Assembly: GCF_000517405.1 (NCBI RefSeq)
Contig: NZ_CP006568.1
Span: forward strand, 2,914,001-2,978,000
Direction of reading: 5' to 3'
Length of the DNA stretch: 64,000 nucleotides
Origin: Candidatus Sodalis pierantonius str. SOPE
GTDB lineage: Bacteria; Pseudomonadota; Gammaproteobacteria; Enterobacterales; Enterobacteriaceae
Part shown: positions 31,983 through 43,081 of the stretch, in pieces
How the letters are laid out: the number at the start of each line of letters is the position of its first letter
Numbering within the stretch: position 1 is the first letter of the stretch
Notes under the pieces: generated by a model
Database searches by the model: none
What the model was told of the DNA's origin: nothing
What the model saw: the letters and a program-made list of their open reading frames with translations, nothing else
Translations under genes and position numbers: made by a program

Positions 31983-33956
31983 TCAAAAGTCGATATTGGC
32001 GCCGAGCAGGTAGCGTCTACCGTCCAGTACGCGACCGTAGGTGACATAATCCACGCGCTTGTCCAGCAGGTTATACACCCCCGCCTGCAGTTGCAGCTGT
32101 TTCATCACCCGCCAACTAGCGCCCACATCGACAAAAGTATAGGATGGCCGGCCTTCACTCATGCTGGTACGACTAAGATAAGCCGAGCTTTGTCCCCGGT
32201 GATTGACCCGCAGCCAACTGGCGATATCAGGGGTGGTTTGCCAATTCAGCATGGCGTTAATCATATGCTTCGGCATTTCATTCAACGGGTTACCGCTGAA
32301 TTCGCCGCTCCGCTGTTCGGTTTCAGTGAAGGTGTAACTGGAGGCCAGCGACCACGCCGGCGTTATCGTCCAGTTAAAGGTCGCCTCAACGCCGCGAACC
32401 CGGGCTTTATCCACGTTGACCCGGTGGCTGATAAATTTATAGTTAATGCCGCCAATTGTGCAGGCGCCGGAGGCCGTGCCGCTGGGATCGGTGCAGCTGC
32501 GTACTTCGGTAATTTTATCGCGGTAATCGGTATTAAACACCGTGACGCCGGCATTTAAATAGCGGTGGTTATCCCATAACAGCGCGATTTCCTGATTGAG
32601 GCTTTTTTCCGGTTTCAGATTGGGGTTGCCGATAATGATGGCCGGCGTGCCGCCCCCGCCGGTGATCTGCCCCCACTCCGCCACGGCCTGACGCAACTCC
32701 GGCGAGCGGTAGCCGCCGGAGACGCCGCCCTTCAGCGTCCATGTTTCGGTCAAATGCCAGACACCATACAGCCGAGGCGTCCAGTGGCTACCGTAATTTT
32801 CGTCGCGATTGATGCGCAAGCCGGTGGTCAGGGCAAAGTCCTGGGTCATCAGCCATTCATCCTCGGCGGACAGCGCCCAGCTCCTGCGGTTCAATTCGTT
32901 GAGGCTACGGGCAGAGGCCAATTGGTTGCCTTGATCTTTTAGGGTCTCGTAACGATATTGTCCGCCGACTCTAAGGGTATGATTGCCAAGATAGAACGCA
33001 TTCTGGGTATTCAGCAGGGCGTTAGCCGTTTCCATTTTCCGAGACGGATTGCGGGTTTCCTCCCGCTGCAAATAACTGGTGGTCATGCCGCCGTCATAGT
33101 TACCGTAATGCGTGAGTGCGTAGTTGTTACGCGTATAGCACACATCGCTAGGAGGGTTGCCCGCGGAGAGAGATTTACCGGGAGACCTATTTCGATCCTG
33201 AACAAAATGCCCCAGATCCAGATCGAAACTGTTAGCGTCGTCCGGCGTCAGTGTGAAGGTGACGCCGCCGCTCTTCATACGCTGGCCATTGTACCCTTCG
33301 ATAATGCGATCCTCGCCGCGGCGCGACAGTAGGCCGTTGAGTTTGACCCCCAGCAAGCCATCAATCAGCGGCCCGGCGGTATAAAGATTGGATTGGTAAA
33401 TATCCCCAGAACGACGGTCTTCTTGCCATACGGCCTCGCTACGCACGGAGGTTTGCCAGGATTTGCCGACCTTACGGGTGATGATATTAATCACCCCGCC
33501 CATGGCGTCGAAGCCGTACAAAGAGGACATAGGACCGCGCACCACCTCGATTCGCTCAATCGCCGCCAACGGGGGCAACCAGCCTTGTTCAATGCCGGGA
33601 CCATCGCTATTGGGACGCGTGCCGCGGGTGTCGACGCGTTTGCCGTCCACCGGGATCAGCGTGTACTTGGCGGCCATACCGCGAATGCTGATGTCGCTGC
33701 GGCTGCCACCGCCGGTGACCACCATGCCCGGGACATCCTTAAGCGCGTCGGTGACATCGGTATAGGCCTTATTTTCCAGGGTTTCACGCGAAATAACCGA
33801 AATTGAGGCGGCGGAATCCTCGATTTTTTGTTGGAAGCCGGCGGCGGTGACCACCACGGTGTCCGTGGTCGGATCTGACTGGGCTGCGCCGGCCAGCGAG
33901 GAGGTTAAGGTCGCCATCGACAGGAGCATGGCACAGGGCGTGACTCTGTTACGCAT
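31983..33956 (-). CDS. cirA: TonB-dependent catecholate siderophore receptor CirA
   Basis: Outer-membrane receptor for catecholate iron complexes. 657 residues, normal for CirA. A signal peptide is visible (MRNRVTPCAMLLSMATLTSSLAGAAQS), then the TonB box DTVVVTAA, a plug domain (DVTDALKDVPGMVVTGGG, DISIRGMAAKYTLIPVDGKRVD, AIERIEVVRGPMSSLYGFDAMGGVINIITRK) and the beta-barrel. It ends with aromatic Phe (LLGANIDF), as needed for barrel insertion. No frameshift is seen. Its partner downstream transport genes are broken. It lies beside frmB as in E. coli. Confidence 0.93.
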   Translation of the reverse strand: MRNRVTPCAMLLSMATLTSSLAGAAQSDPTTDTVVVTAAGFQQKIEDSAASISVISRETLENKAYTDVTDALKDVPGMVVTGGGSRSDISIRGMAAKYTLIPVDGKRVDTRGTRPNSDGPGIEQGWLPPLAAIERIEVVRGPMSSLYGFDAMGGVINIITRKVGKSWQTSVRSEAVWQEDRRSGDIYQSNLYTAGPLIDGLLGVKLNGLLSRRGEDRIIEGYNGQRMKSGGVTFTLTPDDANSFDLDLGHFVQDRNRSPGKSLSAGNPPSDVCYTRNNYALTHYGNYDGGMTTSYLQREETRNPSRKMETANALLNTQNAFYLGNHTLRVGGQYRYETLKDQGNQLASARSLNELNRRSWALSAEDEWLMTQDFALTTGLRINRDENYGSHWTPRLYGVWHLTETWTLKGGVSGGYRSPELRQAVAEWGQITGGGGTPAIIIGNPNLKPEKSLNQEIALLWDNHRYLNAGVTVFNTDYRDKITEVRSCTDPSGTASGACTIGGINYKFISHRVNVDKARVRGVEATFNWTITPAWSLASSYTFTETEQRSGEFSGNPLNEMPKHMINAMLNWQTTPDIASWLRVNHRGQSSAYLSRTSMSEGRPSYTFVDVGASWRVMKQLQLQAGVYNLLDKRVDYVTYGRVLDGRRYLLGANIDF

Positions 33957-34506
33957 GACAAAATTTCCTTATGGTGTTGCCACTTTGCCTTAATTGCGTG
34001 AGCCATTGTAAGAAAATACTTTTTATATAAATAAAAATCGATCTCATTATCATAACTATTTGCTTTAATGAGGAGCGGTTGCGCCCCGTGATTTTGCGGC
34101 GCGTTTAGCGATCGCGCGACTGACGTGAAACGCAACGGACCCGCGACACCAGAGCGCTTACGCTTAAAAGTGTGCCCGGGCGGTAGTGAAGTAAATGGGA
34201 GTACGGTTTATCTCTCGGTGGCGAAGGCGCTGCCGTGCATGCCAAAAAAAGGGGCAAGCGCCGCCGCTTTGCCCTAAAGGGAGGCGCCGAGAGGGAGCGT
34301 CAACGCCAGCGCGATAGGCGATAGCGCCCAGCCTTAAGGAAACAACACGCCGTTATAATGGGCCTTTGGCGGCCTATCGCCTTACTGCAAAGGAAAGAAG
34401 GTGGAGTAAAACCGTAATGGATGCGGGTCCACGGCGGCGTCTGGGTTTCTTTTTGCCGCCAAAAGGCTGTTTTGCGCCGCGCGTTCGGCGCGCCGCGTTT
34501 CACCCT
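33957..34506. other. Region between cirA and the ABC transporter remnant
   Basis: 550 bases. The first 130 are AT-rich and hold the cirA promoter region with a Fur-like site. From 34100 to 34506 the sequence is GC-rich with no convincing coding frame. Confidence 0.5.
34035..34053 (-). promoter_or_regulatory. Fur-box-like operator upstream of cirA
   Basis: Read on the cirA strand, ATGATAATGAGATCGATTT lies about 80-97 bases before the start codon. Its first half matches the GATAATGAT unit of the Fur 19-mer well, the second half poorly. It fits iron repression of cirA, which is known for the family. Confidence 0.5.
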
Positions 34507-34928
34507 CTAAATCGGCTCCGGCGGATTGACCAGACCGTCAATCAACACCTGCGGCCGCCCTTGTGAACAACGTTCGATACGCCCTCTGACGCCATACACG
34601 CTGGCAAGGCTTGCGGGGGTAATCACCCGTTCAGGCGCGCCATCCGCCAACAAGCGGCCATCGCGCAGCATCAGCGCATGGTGACCGTGGCGCAGCGCGA
34701 TATTGATATCATGCACCACCATCAGGGTGACCATATTCCGCCGCCGGGTTTCGTTACCGATGAGCTGCTGGTTCCGGTCACATCCGATCACTGATTCCGA
34801 TTTCACCCGATCACTAATTCTGATTTCATCCGATCACTGATTCCGGTCGCCCGATCAGCGATTCCGATTCTGTCCGATCGCTCATCTTCTGTTCCGCCAT
34901 ACTCTGGAGACTTTTAGCTTCCGGGGGC

Positions 34929-36479
34929 ATGGCACGTAAAAAGAAGAAAGCGAGAACGGAAATGTGCATCTATATTAATGTTTTACGTATGAAATTCGAG
35001 CAGCGGCGCTCGAATCGCACTATCGCAGCAGCGCTCGGCATAGGCTGTACTACCGTGCACGATATCCTCGGCCGATTCACGGTAGCTAACCTGGTCTGGC
35101 CATTGCCGGCGGAACTGTCCCCCGTCGACCTCGACCGCCTGCTCTATCCCGGCAAATCCGGAAAAGTTATCAATACCTTACCCAGCTGGCTTGATATCGA
35201 TACCGAGTTAAGCCGCAAGGGCATGACCAAGCAGCTGCTCTGGATGGAATATCAGTCCGCCGTGGGCGGTGATGCCCACGGTTACTCACAGTTTTGTGCA
35301 CTGTTCCGTGACTGGAAAAAGAAGCAGCGGCGTTCCATGCGCATGGAGCACAAGGCTGGTGAAAAGCTCTTCATCGACTTCTGTGGCCCCACCGTACCTA
35401 TCGTCAACCCTGCGACCGGTAGCGTACGCCAGGTCGCTATCTTCGTCGCTGCCATGGGCGTGTCAGGCTATGCGTATATCGAAGCCTGTGAAGGCCAGGA
35501 CATGGCATCGTGGCTCAACGCCAATAGCCGCTGCCTGCACTTCATGGGTGGGGTTCCGGAGCTGATGATACCTGATAATCTGCGCAGCGCTGTCAGCACC
35601 CCTGACCGCTATGAGCCGGTCATAAACCAGAGCTACCAGGCGCTGGCAAATCACTATGAGACAGTGGTGCTACCGGCGCGCCCGAGAAAACCGAAAGACA
35701 AGGCGAAGGCAGAATCAACTGTGCAGCTGGTAGAACGCTGGGTTTTGGCCCGGTTGCGTAAACGTAGGTTCTACTCGCTGGCCGAACTCAACCAGGTGAT
35801 ACGAGAACTCAATCATGAGTTGAATTTGCGCCCGATGCGTCATTACGGCGGACAAAGTCGCCTTGAACGCTTCGAGCAGCTGGACAAACCGGCTCTTGGG
35901 CCTCTACCGCCCACACAATGGGAATACAGTGAGTATCTCGTTGCCCGAGTGGGACCTGATTACCACATAGACTACGGCAAAAACTGGTACTCGGTGCCGC
36001 ATCCGCTGGTTGGCGAGCGCGTTGACGTCATCACCACCCAACGGCTGGTGCAAATCCACCATAAGGGCGTCTGCGTGGCTACGCACCCTCGCAGCGATAA
36101 CGCCTATAGGCACACGACTCAGGCGGCGCACATGTCGGCTAACCATAAGGGGCAGAGTCAGTGGACGCCGGAAAGGCTGTGCAGTTGGGCGCTGTCGGTG
36201 GGTGTGTGCACACTGAAAGTGGTCGAGTCCATCCAAAAGAGCAAAGCCCATCCGGAGCAGGCTTACCGCTCCGTGCTGGGGCTACTCAATCTGCAACGGC
36301 GCTATGAGACGACGCGACTGGAGAAGGCCTGCGCGCTGGCGTTGGAGAAAGGGTGCATTAACCGCTCTTTCATAGCCAACGTATTGAAACACGGTCGTGA
36401 AAGTGAGGTCACCCAGGACGGAGCCGGCGTATCAATGCTGGTTCACGAAAACCTCCGAGGTCCGGACAGTTATCACTAA
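34929..36479 (+). CDS. istA: IS21-family transposase IstA, copy 2
   Basis: 516 residues with the N-terminal helix-turn-helix and the DDE core (FIDFCGPTV, IPDNLRSAV, KAESTVQLVERW). A few substitutions from copy 1: KARTEMCI, DAHGYSQF, VDVITTQRL, AAHMSANHKG. The frame is open and it is probably the active copy. Confidence 0.96.
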   Translation: MARKKKKARTEMCIYINVLRMKFEQRRSNRTIAAALGIGCTTVHDILGRFTVANLVWPLPAELSPVDLDRLLYPGKSGKVINTLPSWLDIDTELSRKGMTKQLLWMEYQSAVGGDAHGYSQFCALFRDWKKKQRRSMRMEHKAGEKLFIDFCGPTVPIVNPATGSVRQVAIFVAAMGVSGYAYIEACEGQDMASWLNANSRCLHFMGGVPELMIPDNLRSAVSTPDRYEPVINQSYQALANHYETVVLPARPRKPKDKAKAESTVQLVERWVLARLRKRRFYSLAELNQVIRELNHELNLRPMRHYGGQSRLERFEQLDKPALGPLPPTQWEYSEYLVARVGPDYHIDYGKNWYSVPHPLVGERVDVITTQRLVQIHHKGVCVATHPRSDNAYRHTTQAAHMSANHKGQSQWTPERLCSWALSVGVCTLKVVESIQKSKAHPEQAYRSVLGLLNLQRRYETTRLEKACALALEKGCINRSFIANVLKHGRESEVTQDGAGVSMLVHENLRGPDSYH

Positions 36480-36490
36480 GGAGAATAAAT

Positions 36491-37240
36491 ATGGATATAC
36501 TGTTAATGGCTCTGCGAGAGCTGAAGTTGTCGGCAATGGTCCAGGCGTTGGAGACGCAACGCGAACTCCCGGGGAGTTATGGGGAGCTGGGGTTCGAGGA
36601 GCGGTTGTTGCTGATGGTAGAAGCGGAAAATTTGCATAGAAAAAACAACCACATATTCCGTCTGCGACGGCAATCGCAAATGCGCTTGCAGGCAAAACCG
36701 GAAGATATCCGCTATATCCCTAGCCGAGGAGTGACACCGGAACAGATGCGAGATCTGCTAGGGGGACAATATCTGAAATATCAGAAAAGCATACTCATCA
36801 CGGGGCCAACAGGTACGGGCAAAACCTGGCTCAGTTGTGCGCTTGGTGAGCAGGCATGCCGGCAGCAATATAGCGTGCGTTACTGGCGAGTGGGTCGGTT
36901 GCTGGCCCATCTTCACCAGTGTCAGGTAGACGGGACCTATCTAAAACAGCTTAAGCAGTTAGAAAAAATAGAGTTACTGATCTTGGACGACGTGGGCCTA
37001 GAATCAATAAGTCCGATGCAGGCAACGATGCTGTTGGAGGTGATGGAAGATCGCTACGACAAAAGCAGCAGCATCCTGATCAGTCAACTGCCGGTGAAAA
37101 AATGGTATGGACTGATAGAAAACCCCACGACAGCTGACGCGTTACTCGATCGGTTAGTACACTCCAGCTATAGACTGGAACTTAAAGGCGAATCACTACG
37201 CAAAGAGCAAGGAGTAGCCAGCACAGGAAAAATAGACTAA
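36491..37240 (+). CDS. istB: IS21-family helper ATPase IstB, copy 2
   Basis: A 249-residue AAA+ ATPase. Walker A GPTGTGKTWLS and Walker B LILDDVGLE are intact. A GGAG at 36480 stands 7 bases before ATG 36491; copy 1 has AGAG at the same place. Differences from copy 1 include AENLHRKNNHIFRL and LKQLKQLEKIE. Confidence 0.95.
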   Translation: MDILLMALRELKLSAMVQALETQRELPGSYGELGFEERLLLMVEAENLHRKNNHIFRLRRQSQMRLQAKPEDIRYIPSRGVTPEQMRDLLGGQYLKYQKSILITGPTGTGKTWLSCALGEQACRQQYSVRYWRVGRLLAHLHQCQVDGTYLKQLKQLEKIELLILDDVGLESISPMQATMLLEVMEDRYDKSSSILISQLPVKKWYGLIENPTTADALLDRLVHSSYRLELKGESLRKEQGVASTGKID

Positions 37241-37894
37241 ACCCGAGTCAGAAGATGAGCGAACACGTGAACGAATATCACTGGAATGGGTGATCGGAAA
37301 ATATCGGAATAACTGATCGGATGTCGCTGGAACAGCTGATCGGATACGTCGGAATCTGCATGAGCGACATAACATGATATTGATAATTAAGATCCAGCGC
37401 GCTAAGGGGTTCGTCGAGCAACAACATCGCCGGCTGGCGTATCAGCGATTGCGCCAGTCCCACCAATTGCTTCTGGCCGCCGGAAAGCTTGTCCAGATAG
37501 TGGAACGCCAAATGCGCGATGCCCAACCGCGCTAGCAACGCCATCACCTCGTGTTCATCAGCCTGGTGGGCGCGGCCGCCGGAGGCGCGCTGCGCCATGA
37601 TGACCGATTCCAGCACCTGCAAATGGACGCCGGCGGGCAGGCTCTGCGGCAGATACACCACCTTCTCCGCTCGCCGGGCAAACGGCAATTGCAGCAGATC
37701 CTCATCCCCTAGCCAAAGTTGGCCGCGCGCCGGATTCAAACCGGCCAGCGATCGCAGCAGCGTGGATTTACCACAGCCGTTAGGCCCTAAAAGCACGCTG
37801 ATTTGACCGCGCGGCAGGCAGGGAACGTCGAGATGGTCGATCACCCGACGTTTCGGATAACCGGCGCAAAAGCCGGCGATACGCAGTCCCGTGG

Positions 37895-38968
37895 TCACAA
37901 ATTCCTCCGGTGGCGCAAAATGATGCTAAGAAAAATGGGCACCCCGACCAGCGAGGTCACGATACCGACGGGAATCAGCGTGCCAGGCACGATATTTTTA
38001 GACGCCACCGACGCCATCGACAAGACCAACGCCCCCAGCAGCGCGCTGGCGGGCAGATAAAAGCGGTGATCTTCGCCGAACATCAGCCGCGCAATATGGG
38101 GCGCCACCAGTCCGATAAAACCGATAGTCCCGACGAACGCCACCGCCAGCGCCGACAGGATGCTGATACGCAACAGCGTCCCCAGACGCAAGCGCTTGAC
38201 GTCGATACCAAAGCTTATCGCCCGATCCTCGCCCAACCGCAGCGCGGTCAGCTTCCAGGCGCTGTGCAGCGACCAGGGCAGCAGCAGCGCAAACGCCGCG
38301 CTCATTATCATTAATTTCGGCCAGGACGCGCGCGCCAGGCTGCCCATGGTCCAGAACACCAGCCCCTGTAACATATCTTCGCTGGCAATAAACTACATCA
38401 TCGACACCAACGCGTTAAAGGTAAACACCAGCGCGATACCGACCAGCACCACGCCGGACGTCGCCACCCGAGTCCAGCGCGTTACGGCATCCAGCAACAG
38501 CGCCGCCAGCAGGGCGAAAACAAACTCATTAAAGGCAATAAACCAGATCTCGGGCAAACCGGGCAGGCCAATGCCCAGGATAATCGCCAACGCGGCGCCG
38601 AACACCGCCGCCGACGACACGCCCAAGGTAAAGGGGCTGGCGAGAGGGTTATTGAGGATAGTCTGCATTTCCGCGCCGGCCAGTCCCAGTGACAGGCCCA
38701 CCGCAACCGCCATCAACACATACGGCAGGCGGATATCCCAGACAATCACCCGCATACCGCCGTCCGCCAACTGAGGATGAAGCAGCGTTTTCAACAAGAC
38801 GTCCAGCCCCAGCCCCGACGGGCCCAAGGTGAAATCCACCAGCACGCAGGCGATAATTACCGCTACCAGCGCCGCCAGCAGCAGGCGCCGGCGCAAAAGA
38901 CACCGATACTGCCCCATCGTGGCGGTTTGCGGAACGTTTGGCGCCGCGGGCTTCGATTCGGAGGTCAT
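37895..38968 (-). pseudogene. FecCD-family siderophore permease, amber stop
   Basis: Membrane permease of the FecCD/BtuC family for ferric siderophores. It starts at ATG 38968 (MTSESKPAAPNVPQ) or 38974. Hydrophobic segments include LLLAALVAVIIACVLVDFTLG. The family blocks WDIRLPYVLMAVAVGLSLGLAGAEMQTILNNPLASPFTLG and FVGTIGFIGLVAPHIARLM are clear. At 38393-38395 the frame has TAG directly after TFNALVSMM, where CAG (Gln) is likely; it then continues unchanged with FIASEDMLQGLVFW. It ends HRRNL and overlaps the ATPase start by 4 bases. One base change is the only lesion seen. Confidence 0.87.
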
Positions 38969-39240
38969 ACACATCGCTCTATCTGAAAGGCTGATTTTAG
39001 GGCTGTCGTGCCGGCGCGGTCCGCTATCAGCGGCGTCAGGGCAAATGTCGGACGCGCCGCACGCCGGCTCGCGGCCGGAAAAGGCGCGAGGGCCGGACAG
39101 GGCGGCAGTCATGAGGCATCAACGATAAAGCAAATAATAAGCTTTATCAATCATATTAAGCCTTTACCGGACAGCGGTAGCGCCACGGCGCCGGTCAGCC
39201 ACGCCGCAGCTCACATCCAGACCGGGCCGGTGGCGCGCGA

Positions 39241-40724
39241 TCACCGGTTGTCCCGGCTATCGGGAAATGTCATGTCTTCATAACGGACCAGCCGGCTGCC
39301 GCGGCGCCAACGGTAGCCCAGCCAAATAAGCAGGAACAGCGGGATACCGATATAGGTCGCGATAACGCCATTCCAATCAATGGTCTGTGCCAAAAACGCC
39401 TGATAGTTTTGCCCAAGCGTAATCAGCAGGCACAAAATAAACGCCAGCACCGGCCCCAGCGGAAACAGTCCAGCCCGATAGGGCAGCGTGGCAAGATTAC
39501 GCCCCTGCTTCTCGTAGCCGCGTCGGAATCGGTAGTGGCTGACCGCGATCCCCAGCCAGGCGATGAACCCCGTCATGCCTGAGGTGTTAAGCAGCCACAG
39601 GTACACTTTTTGGTTGGAATATAAAGAAGAGAGAAAGCACAGCGCCGCGACCAGGGTCGTCATGGCTAACGCGTAGCGGGGCACCCCGCCTTGCGACAGG
39701 CGCGCAAAGATCTTCGGCGCTTTGCCTTCCAACGCCAGGGTATATAGCATGCGCGTCGAGGCGTACATGCCGGAATTGCCGGCCGACAGGACCGCCGTCA
39801 GGATAATGCTGTTCATCACCGCCGCGGCCGACAACAGCCCGGCGTTGCGGAATACCAGCGTAAACGGGCTAACGGCGATGTCTTTCACCTCATTGCGCAG
39901 CAGGTCGGGGCTGGTATAGGGAATTATCAGGCTGGTAATCAGAATCGCCAGCACATAAAATAGCAGGATTCGCCAGAACACCTGCCGAACCGCCCGCGGA
40001 ATATTCTTGGCCGGATCCGCCGATTCGCCGGCGGCGATACCAATAAGTTCGGTACCCTGAAAGGAGAAGCCGACAATCATCGCGACGCCAATCATTGAGG
40101 CGAAGCCGCCGGCAAAAGGCGCGTCACCCACCCTCCAGTTGTGCCAGCCCGCCTGCTCGCCGCCGCGCAGAATGCCGAAAATCATCAGCACGCCTACCGC
40201 GATGAACACCACCACGGTGACGACTTTTATCAGCGAAAACCAGTATTCCGCTTCGCCAAATCCTTTCACCGAAATGACGTTGAGCAGAAATATGATGCCC
40301 AGGAACAGCGCGCTCCAAATCCAGCCCGGGACCGTTGGAAACCAATAGCTCATGACCAACTGCGACGCCACCAGATCCACCGCGATGGTGACCGCCCAGT
40401 TGTACCAATAGTTCCAGCCGAGGGCGAAGCCGAAGCCCTCTTCTACATAGCGCGCGCCATAGATAGGTGGCAAACGAGCCGGACACCGGCATATAGGCCG
40501 CCAACTCGCCGAGGCTGGTCATCAGGAAATACACCATCAGACCAATCAACGCATACGAGAGCAGCGCCCCCCCCCCCCGGCCCCGCCTGGGATATGGTTG
40601 CGCCGGAGGCAACAAAGAGGCCGGTGCCGATGGAGCCGCCAATGGCGATCATGGTCAAATGGCGCGCTTTCAATTCGCGGCGCAGTCCGCTGCTGGGCAA
40701 AGGAGGGGTTGTTTTGTGAAACAT
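39241..40724 (-). pseudogene. lysP: Lysine permease, two frameshifts
   Basis: An APC-family lysine:proton symporter, which in E. coli also acts as a co-sensor for CadC. Starts at ATG 40724 ([12 protein letters not shown]) with [39 protein letters not shown] run of 12 G then shifts the frame (8 or 11 G would be in frame). The second piece, [35 protein letters not shown], breaks at 40460, where CTAT is duplicated. The third piece, [24 protein letters not shown] to stop at 39241, is clean. Both lesions are in short repeats. Confidence 0.92.
40567..40578 (-). repeat. G12 homopolymer within lysP
   Basis: Twelve C on the plus strand (12 G in the coding strand), in the codons for AGPGGALL. The in-frame lengths are 8, 11 and 14. 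It is the longest homopolymer I noticed in the window and is likely to be unstable. Confidence 0.95.
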
Positions 40725-40951
40725 GGCGTTTGACGGGTCTCTGCAAAAATCGAGGCGGGATTGTAGCAAATCGTTCCCGCCGCGCACCATCAAGCAGTCG
40801 AATTATAAGATAGCTTCATAATGTACGGTAAATTATAATCGTCATATGACAAATTTGGTGTTTTTTACGCCATTGCGCTGCGCCGTTGCAGTTGATTATC
40901 GCCATAAAGGAGACGTGGCTCACCTTTCACCCCGTCTGGGGAAGGAGGCGG

Positions 40952-41839
40952 TTAGCGGGCGTCCGCGCCGGCGGCGTGCTGACAATAGTCGATAAACCGC
41001 TGCAGGGCGTGGGAGAGGTGTTTCTGCCGGTGATGCACCACATACAGCGTGCGATAAAGCGGCGGCAGCGGCGGCGCCAGGGTCACCAGGGTGCCGAGCG
41101 CCAGCGCCTCTGCCACCACTCGGCGCGACAGGCAGCTAATACCCAATCCGTGGCGTACCGCATGTTTGATGGCCTCGGAATTGCCGAGTTCCATTTCTAA
41201 ATGAAAGTGCGACAAGCGCGAGAGCAGCAGATGGTCGACGATATCGCGGGTGCCAGAGCCCCGCTCGCGCAAAATCCAGGGGGCGTCCGCCAGCGCGGGC
41301 AATTCCAGCCGGCGCCCCGCCAGCGGGTTGTCGGGGGCGGCAAAAATCACCAGTTCGTCGTTGAGCCAGGGGCGGGTCACCAGATCCGGGTGGTGGCTTG
41401 GTCCTTCAATCAGCCCCAGATCGACGCGGAAATCCGCCACGGCGTTTATCACCTCCTGACTATTGCCCACCTGCAGCGACAGCGGCGTGTCGGGCACCGC
41501 GCGCCGGTAACCGGCAATTAGCTCCGGCAAAATATAATTACCGATGGTACTGCTGGCAAACAGCCGCAACGCGCCATTGCCCTGGGAGAACAGTGTGCCT
41601 ATCTCCCCCGCCTGCTCCAGCAGCGCAACGGCGCGCGGATAGAGCAATCGCCCATGCTCATTGAGCACCAGCCGTTTGCCCACGCGGTCAAACAATTTTA
41701 CTTTTAACTGCTGTTCCAGATCGGTCAGCGCGGCGCTGACCGCCGACTGCGACAACGATAATATCTGTGAGGCCTGGGTGGTCGAACCGCTTTTCAGCAC
41801 TTTGGCAAAGACTTCCAGCTGGCGCAGGGTAATGGCCAT
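40952..41839 (-). CDS. yeiE: LysR-family regulator YeiE
   Basis: A 295-residue LysR regulator, closely similar to enteric YeiE. Winged helix at residues 1-60 ([45 protein letters not shown]). Conserved effector-domain blocks: [87 protein letters not shown] 41839 gives MAITL, as in the family; the frame is open 12 codons further up. It lies between lysP and nfo. E. coli has yeiH between yeiE and nfo; it is absent here. Confidence 0.92.
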   Translation of the reverse strand: MAITLRQLEVFAKVLKSGSTTQASQILSLSQSAVSAALTDLEQQLKVKLFDRVGKRLVLNEHGRLLYPRAVALLEQAGEIGTLFSQGNGALRLFASSTIGNYILPELIAGYRRAVPDTPLSLQVGNSQEVINAVADFRVDLGLIEGPSHHPDLVTRPWLNDELVIFAAPDNPLAGRRLELPALADAPWILRERGSGTRDIVDHLLLSRLSHFHLEMELGNSEAIKHAVRHGLGISCLSRRVVAEALALGTLVTLAPPLPPLYRTLYVVHHRQKHLSHALQRFIDYCQHAAGADAR

Positions 41840-41928
41840 AGCTTTAGTAATCCAACATTTCAACGAGATAACCAACTATAATCATTTCTTTTCTTCTCTT
41901 CATCACTTTAACCGGGAGCCCAGCCAGG

Positions 41929-42813
41929 ATGAGCGAAAACAAGTTTATCGGCGCGCACGTTAGCGTAGCGGGAAGCGTCGATCGGGCGGTGGCGCGCGCA
42001 CACGACCTTAAGGCGACAGCGTTCGCACTTTTCACCAAGAACCAGCGGCAATGGAAAGCGGCGGCGCTGACCACCGAGACTATCGATAATTTCCGCGCCG
42101 CCTGCGAGCGCTATGGCTATGCTTCCCGCCAGATCCTTCCCCATGACAGCTACCTGATTAATCTCGGCCATCCCACACGCGAAGGGCTCGAGAAATCGCG
42201 CGAAGCCTTCATCGATGAAATGCAGCGCTGCGAGCACCTGGGGCTCAGCCTGCTTAATTTTCATCCCAGCAGCCATTTACAGCAGATCGCGGAAGATGAA
42301 TGCCTAGCGCGCATCGCCGATTCTATTAATCTGGCGCTGGAGAAAACCCAAGGCGTTACCGCCGTCATCGAAAACACCGCCGGCCAGGGCAGCAACCTGG
42401 GCTTTCGTTTTGAGCAACTGGCGGTGATTATCGATCGCGTCGACGATAAAAACCGTGTCGGCGTCTGCATCGATACCTGCCACGCCTTTGCCGCCGGTTA
42501 TGATCTGCGCACGGCCTCGGCCTGCGCCGACACCTTCAAGGCGTTCGCCGATATCGTCGGCTTCCACTATTTGCGCGGGATGCATCTTAACGATGCCAAA
42601 ACCGACTGCGGTAGCCGGGTCGATCGCCACCACAGCCTCGCCCTGGGCAAAATAGGAAAAACCACCTTTGCTTGGATCATGGCCGATAAACGCTTTGACG
42701 GCATTCCGATGATTCTGGAAACGGTTAAGCCGGATATCTGGCCGCAGGAAATCGCCTGGCTGAAAGCATTGGCCGCCGGCGGTAACACCGCCGCAACGCC
42801 GGCCGAAAGCTAA
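41929..42813 (+). CDS. nfo: Endonuclease IV
   Basis: Zinc-dependent AP endonuclease of base excision repair. A 294-residue TIM barrel. Metal-site residues lie in GAHVSVAG (His), [10 protein letters not shown] (His), VIENTAGQG (Glu), [17 protein letters not shown] (Asp, His), [25 protein letters not shown] (Asp, His) and ILETVKPD (Glu). ATG 41929 follows CCAGGATGAG. The frame is intact, so it is an important retained repair gene. Confidence 0.96.
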   Translation: MSENKFIGAHVSVAGSVDRAVARAHDLKATAFALFTKNQRQWKAAALTTETIDNFRAACERYGYASRQILPHDSYLINLGHPTREGLEKSREAFIDEMQRCEHLGLSLLNFHPSSHLQQIAEDECLARIADSINLALEKTQGVTAVIENTAGQGSNLGFRFEQLAVIIDRVDDKNRVGVCIDTCHAFAAGYDLRTASACADTFKAFADIVGFHYLRGMHLNDAKTDCGSRVDRHHSLALGKIGKTTFAWIMADKRFDGIPMILETVKPDIWPQEIAWLKALAAGGNTAATPAES

Positions 42814-42825
42814 GCGCCAACGAAA

Positions 42826-42854
42826 ACGGCCCGCGGGATAACCTTGCGGGCCGT
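42826..42854 (+). terminator. Hairpin after nfo
   Basis: ACGGCCCGC and GCGGGCCGT form a perfect 9-bp stem around an 11-base loop, starting 12 bases after the nfo stop. No T run follows, so it may be a transcript 3'-end stabiliser rather than an intrinsic terminator. Downstream to 43081 there is no gene; GGACGTTT recurs near 42886, 42967 and 43108. Confidence 0.55.
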
Positions 42855-43081
42855 AATGCGTCCGTCCCATAGCGCCACGCGGTTAGGACGTTTTAAGCGT
42901 AACTGCCCTCGCGGGCGATGATGTACCGGCAGGCGAACGGGTCAGCCCCCTTTGCCCGGCGCGTCAGGACGTTTGCGCCCACACGCCTCTTAATGCCGGC
43001 ATGAGGGTACCGGCAGAGGCTCGCTAGGCATTTTTACCTCACCAGCGCGCTTTCGCTCTCCCGGCATTGGGATAGCGAAAG

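Larger units (their letters stand above)
34766..37360 (+). mobile_element. IS21-family element, copy 2 (complete)
   Basis: 2595 bp, starting TGCTGGTTCCGG and ending GTCGGAATCTGCA. The reverse complement of the right end, TGCAGATTCCGACGTATCC, resembles the left end and both tips are TG...CA. A 5-bp target duplication TGAGC stands at 34761-34765 and 37361-37365. The istA-istB pair is intact. This copy defines the true element ends and allows the damaged copy 1 to be interpreted. Confidence 0.95.
34507..37898 (-). pseudogene. Iron-siderophore ABC transporter ATPase (FepC/FecE-like), split by IS21
   Basis: GTG 37898 starts MTTGLRIAGFCAGYPKRRVIDHL, overlapping the permease stop by 4 bases (GTGA). 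Walker A GPNGCGKST, signature LSGGQKQLVGLAQSL and Walker B MLLLDEPLSALDLN are intact. The IS21 element at 34766-37360 interrupts after HVMSLM. The C-terminal part (ETRRRNMVTLMVVHDINIALRHG, VYGVRGRIE) runs to the stop at 34507. TGAGC is duplicated on both sides. A FepC/FecE-type role in ferric siderophore import is inferred from sequence and from the adjacent FecCD permease. Confidence 0.88.

Noticed and set aside
43050..43081. CTTTCGCT / AGCGAAAG hairpin at the fruA stop as a terminator
   Set aside because: A 16-base loop, overlap with the stop codon and no T run make a regulatory role doubtful.
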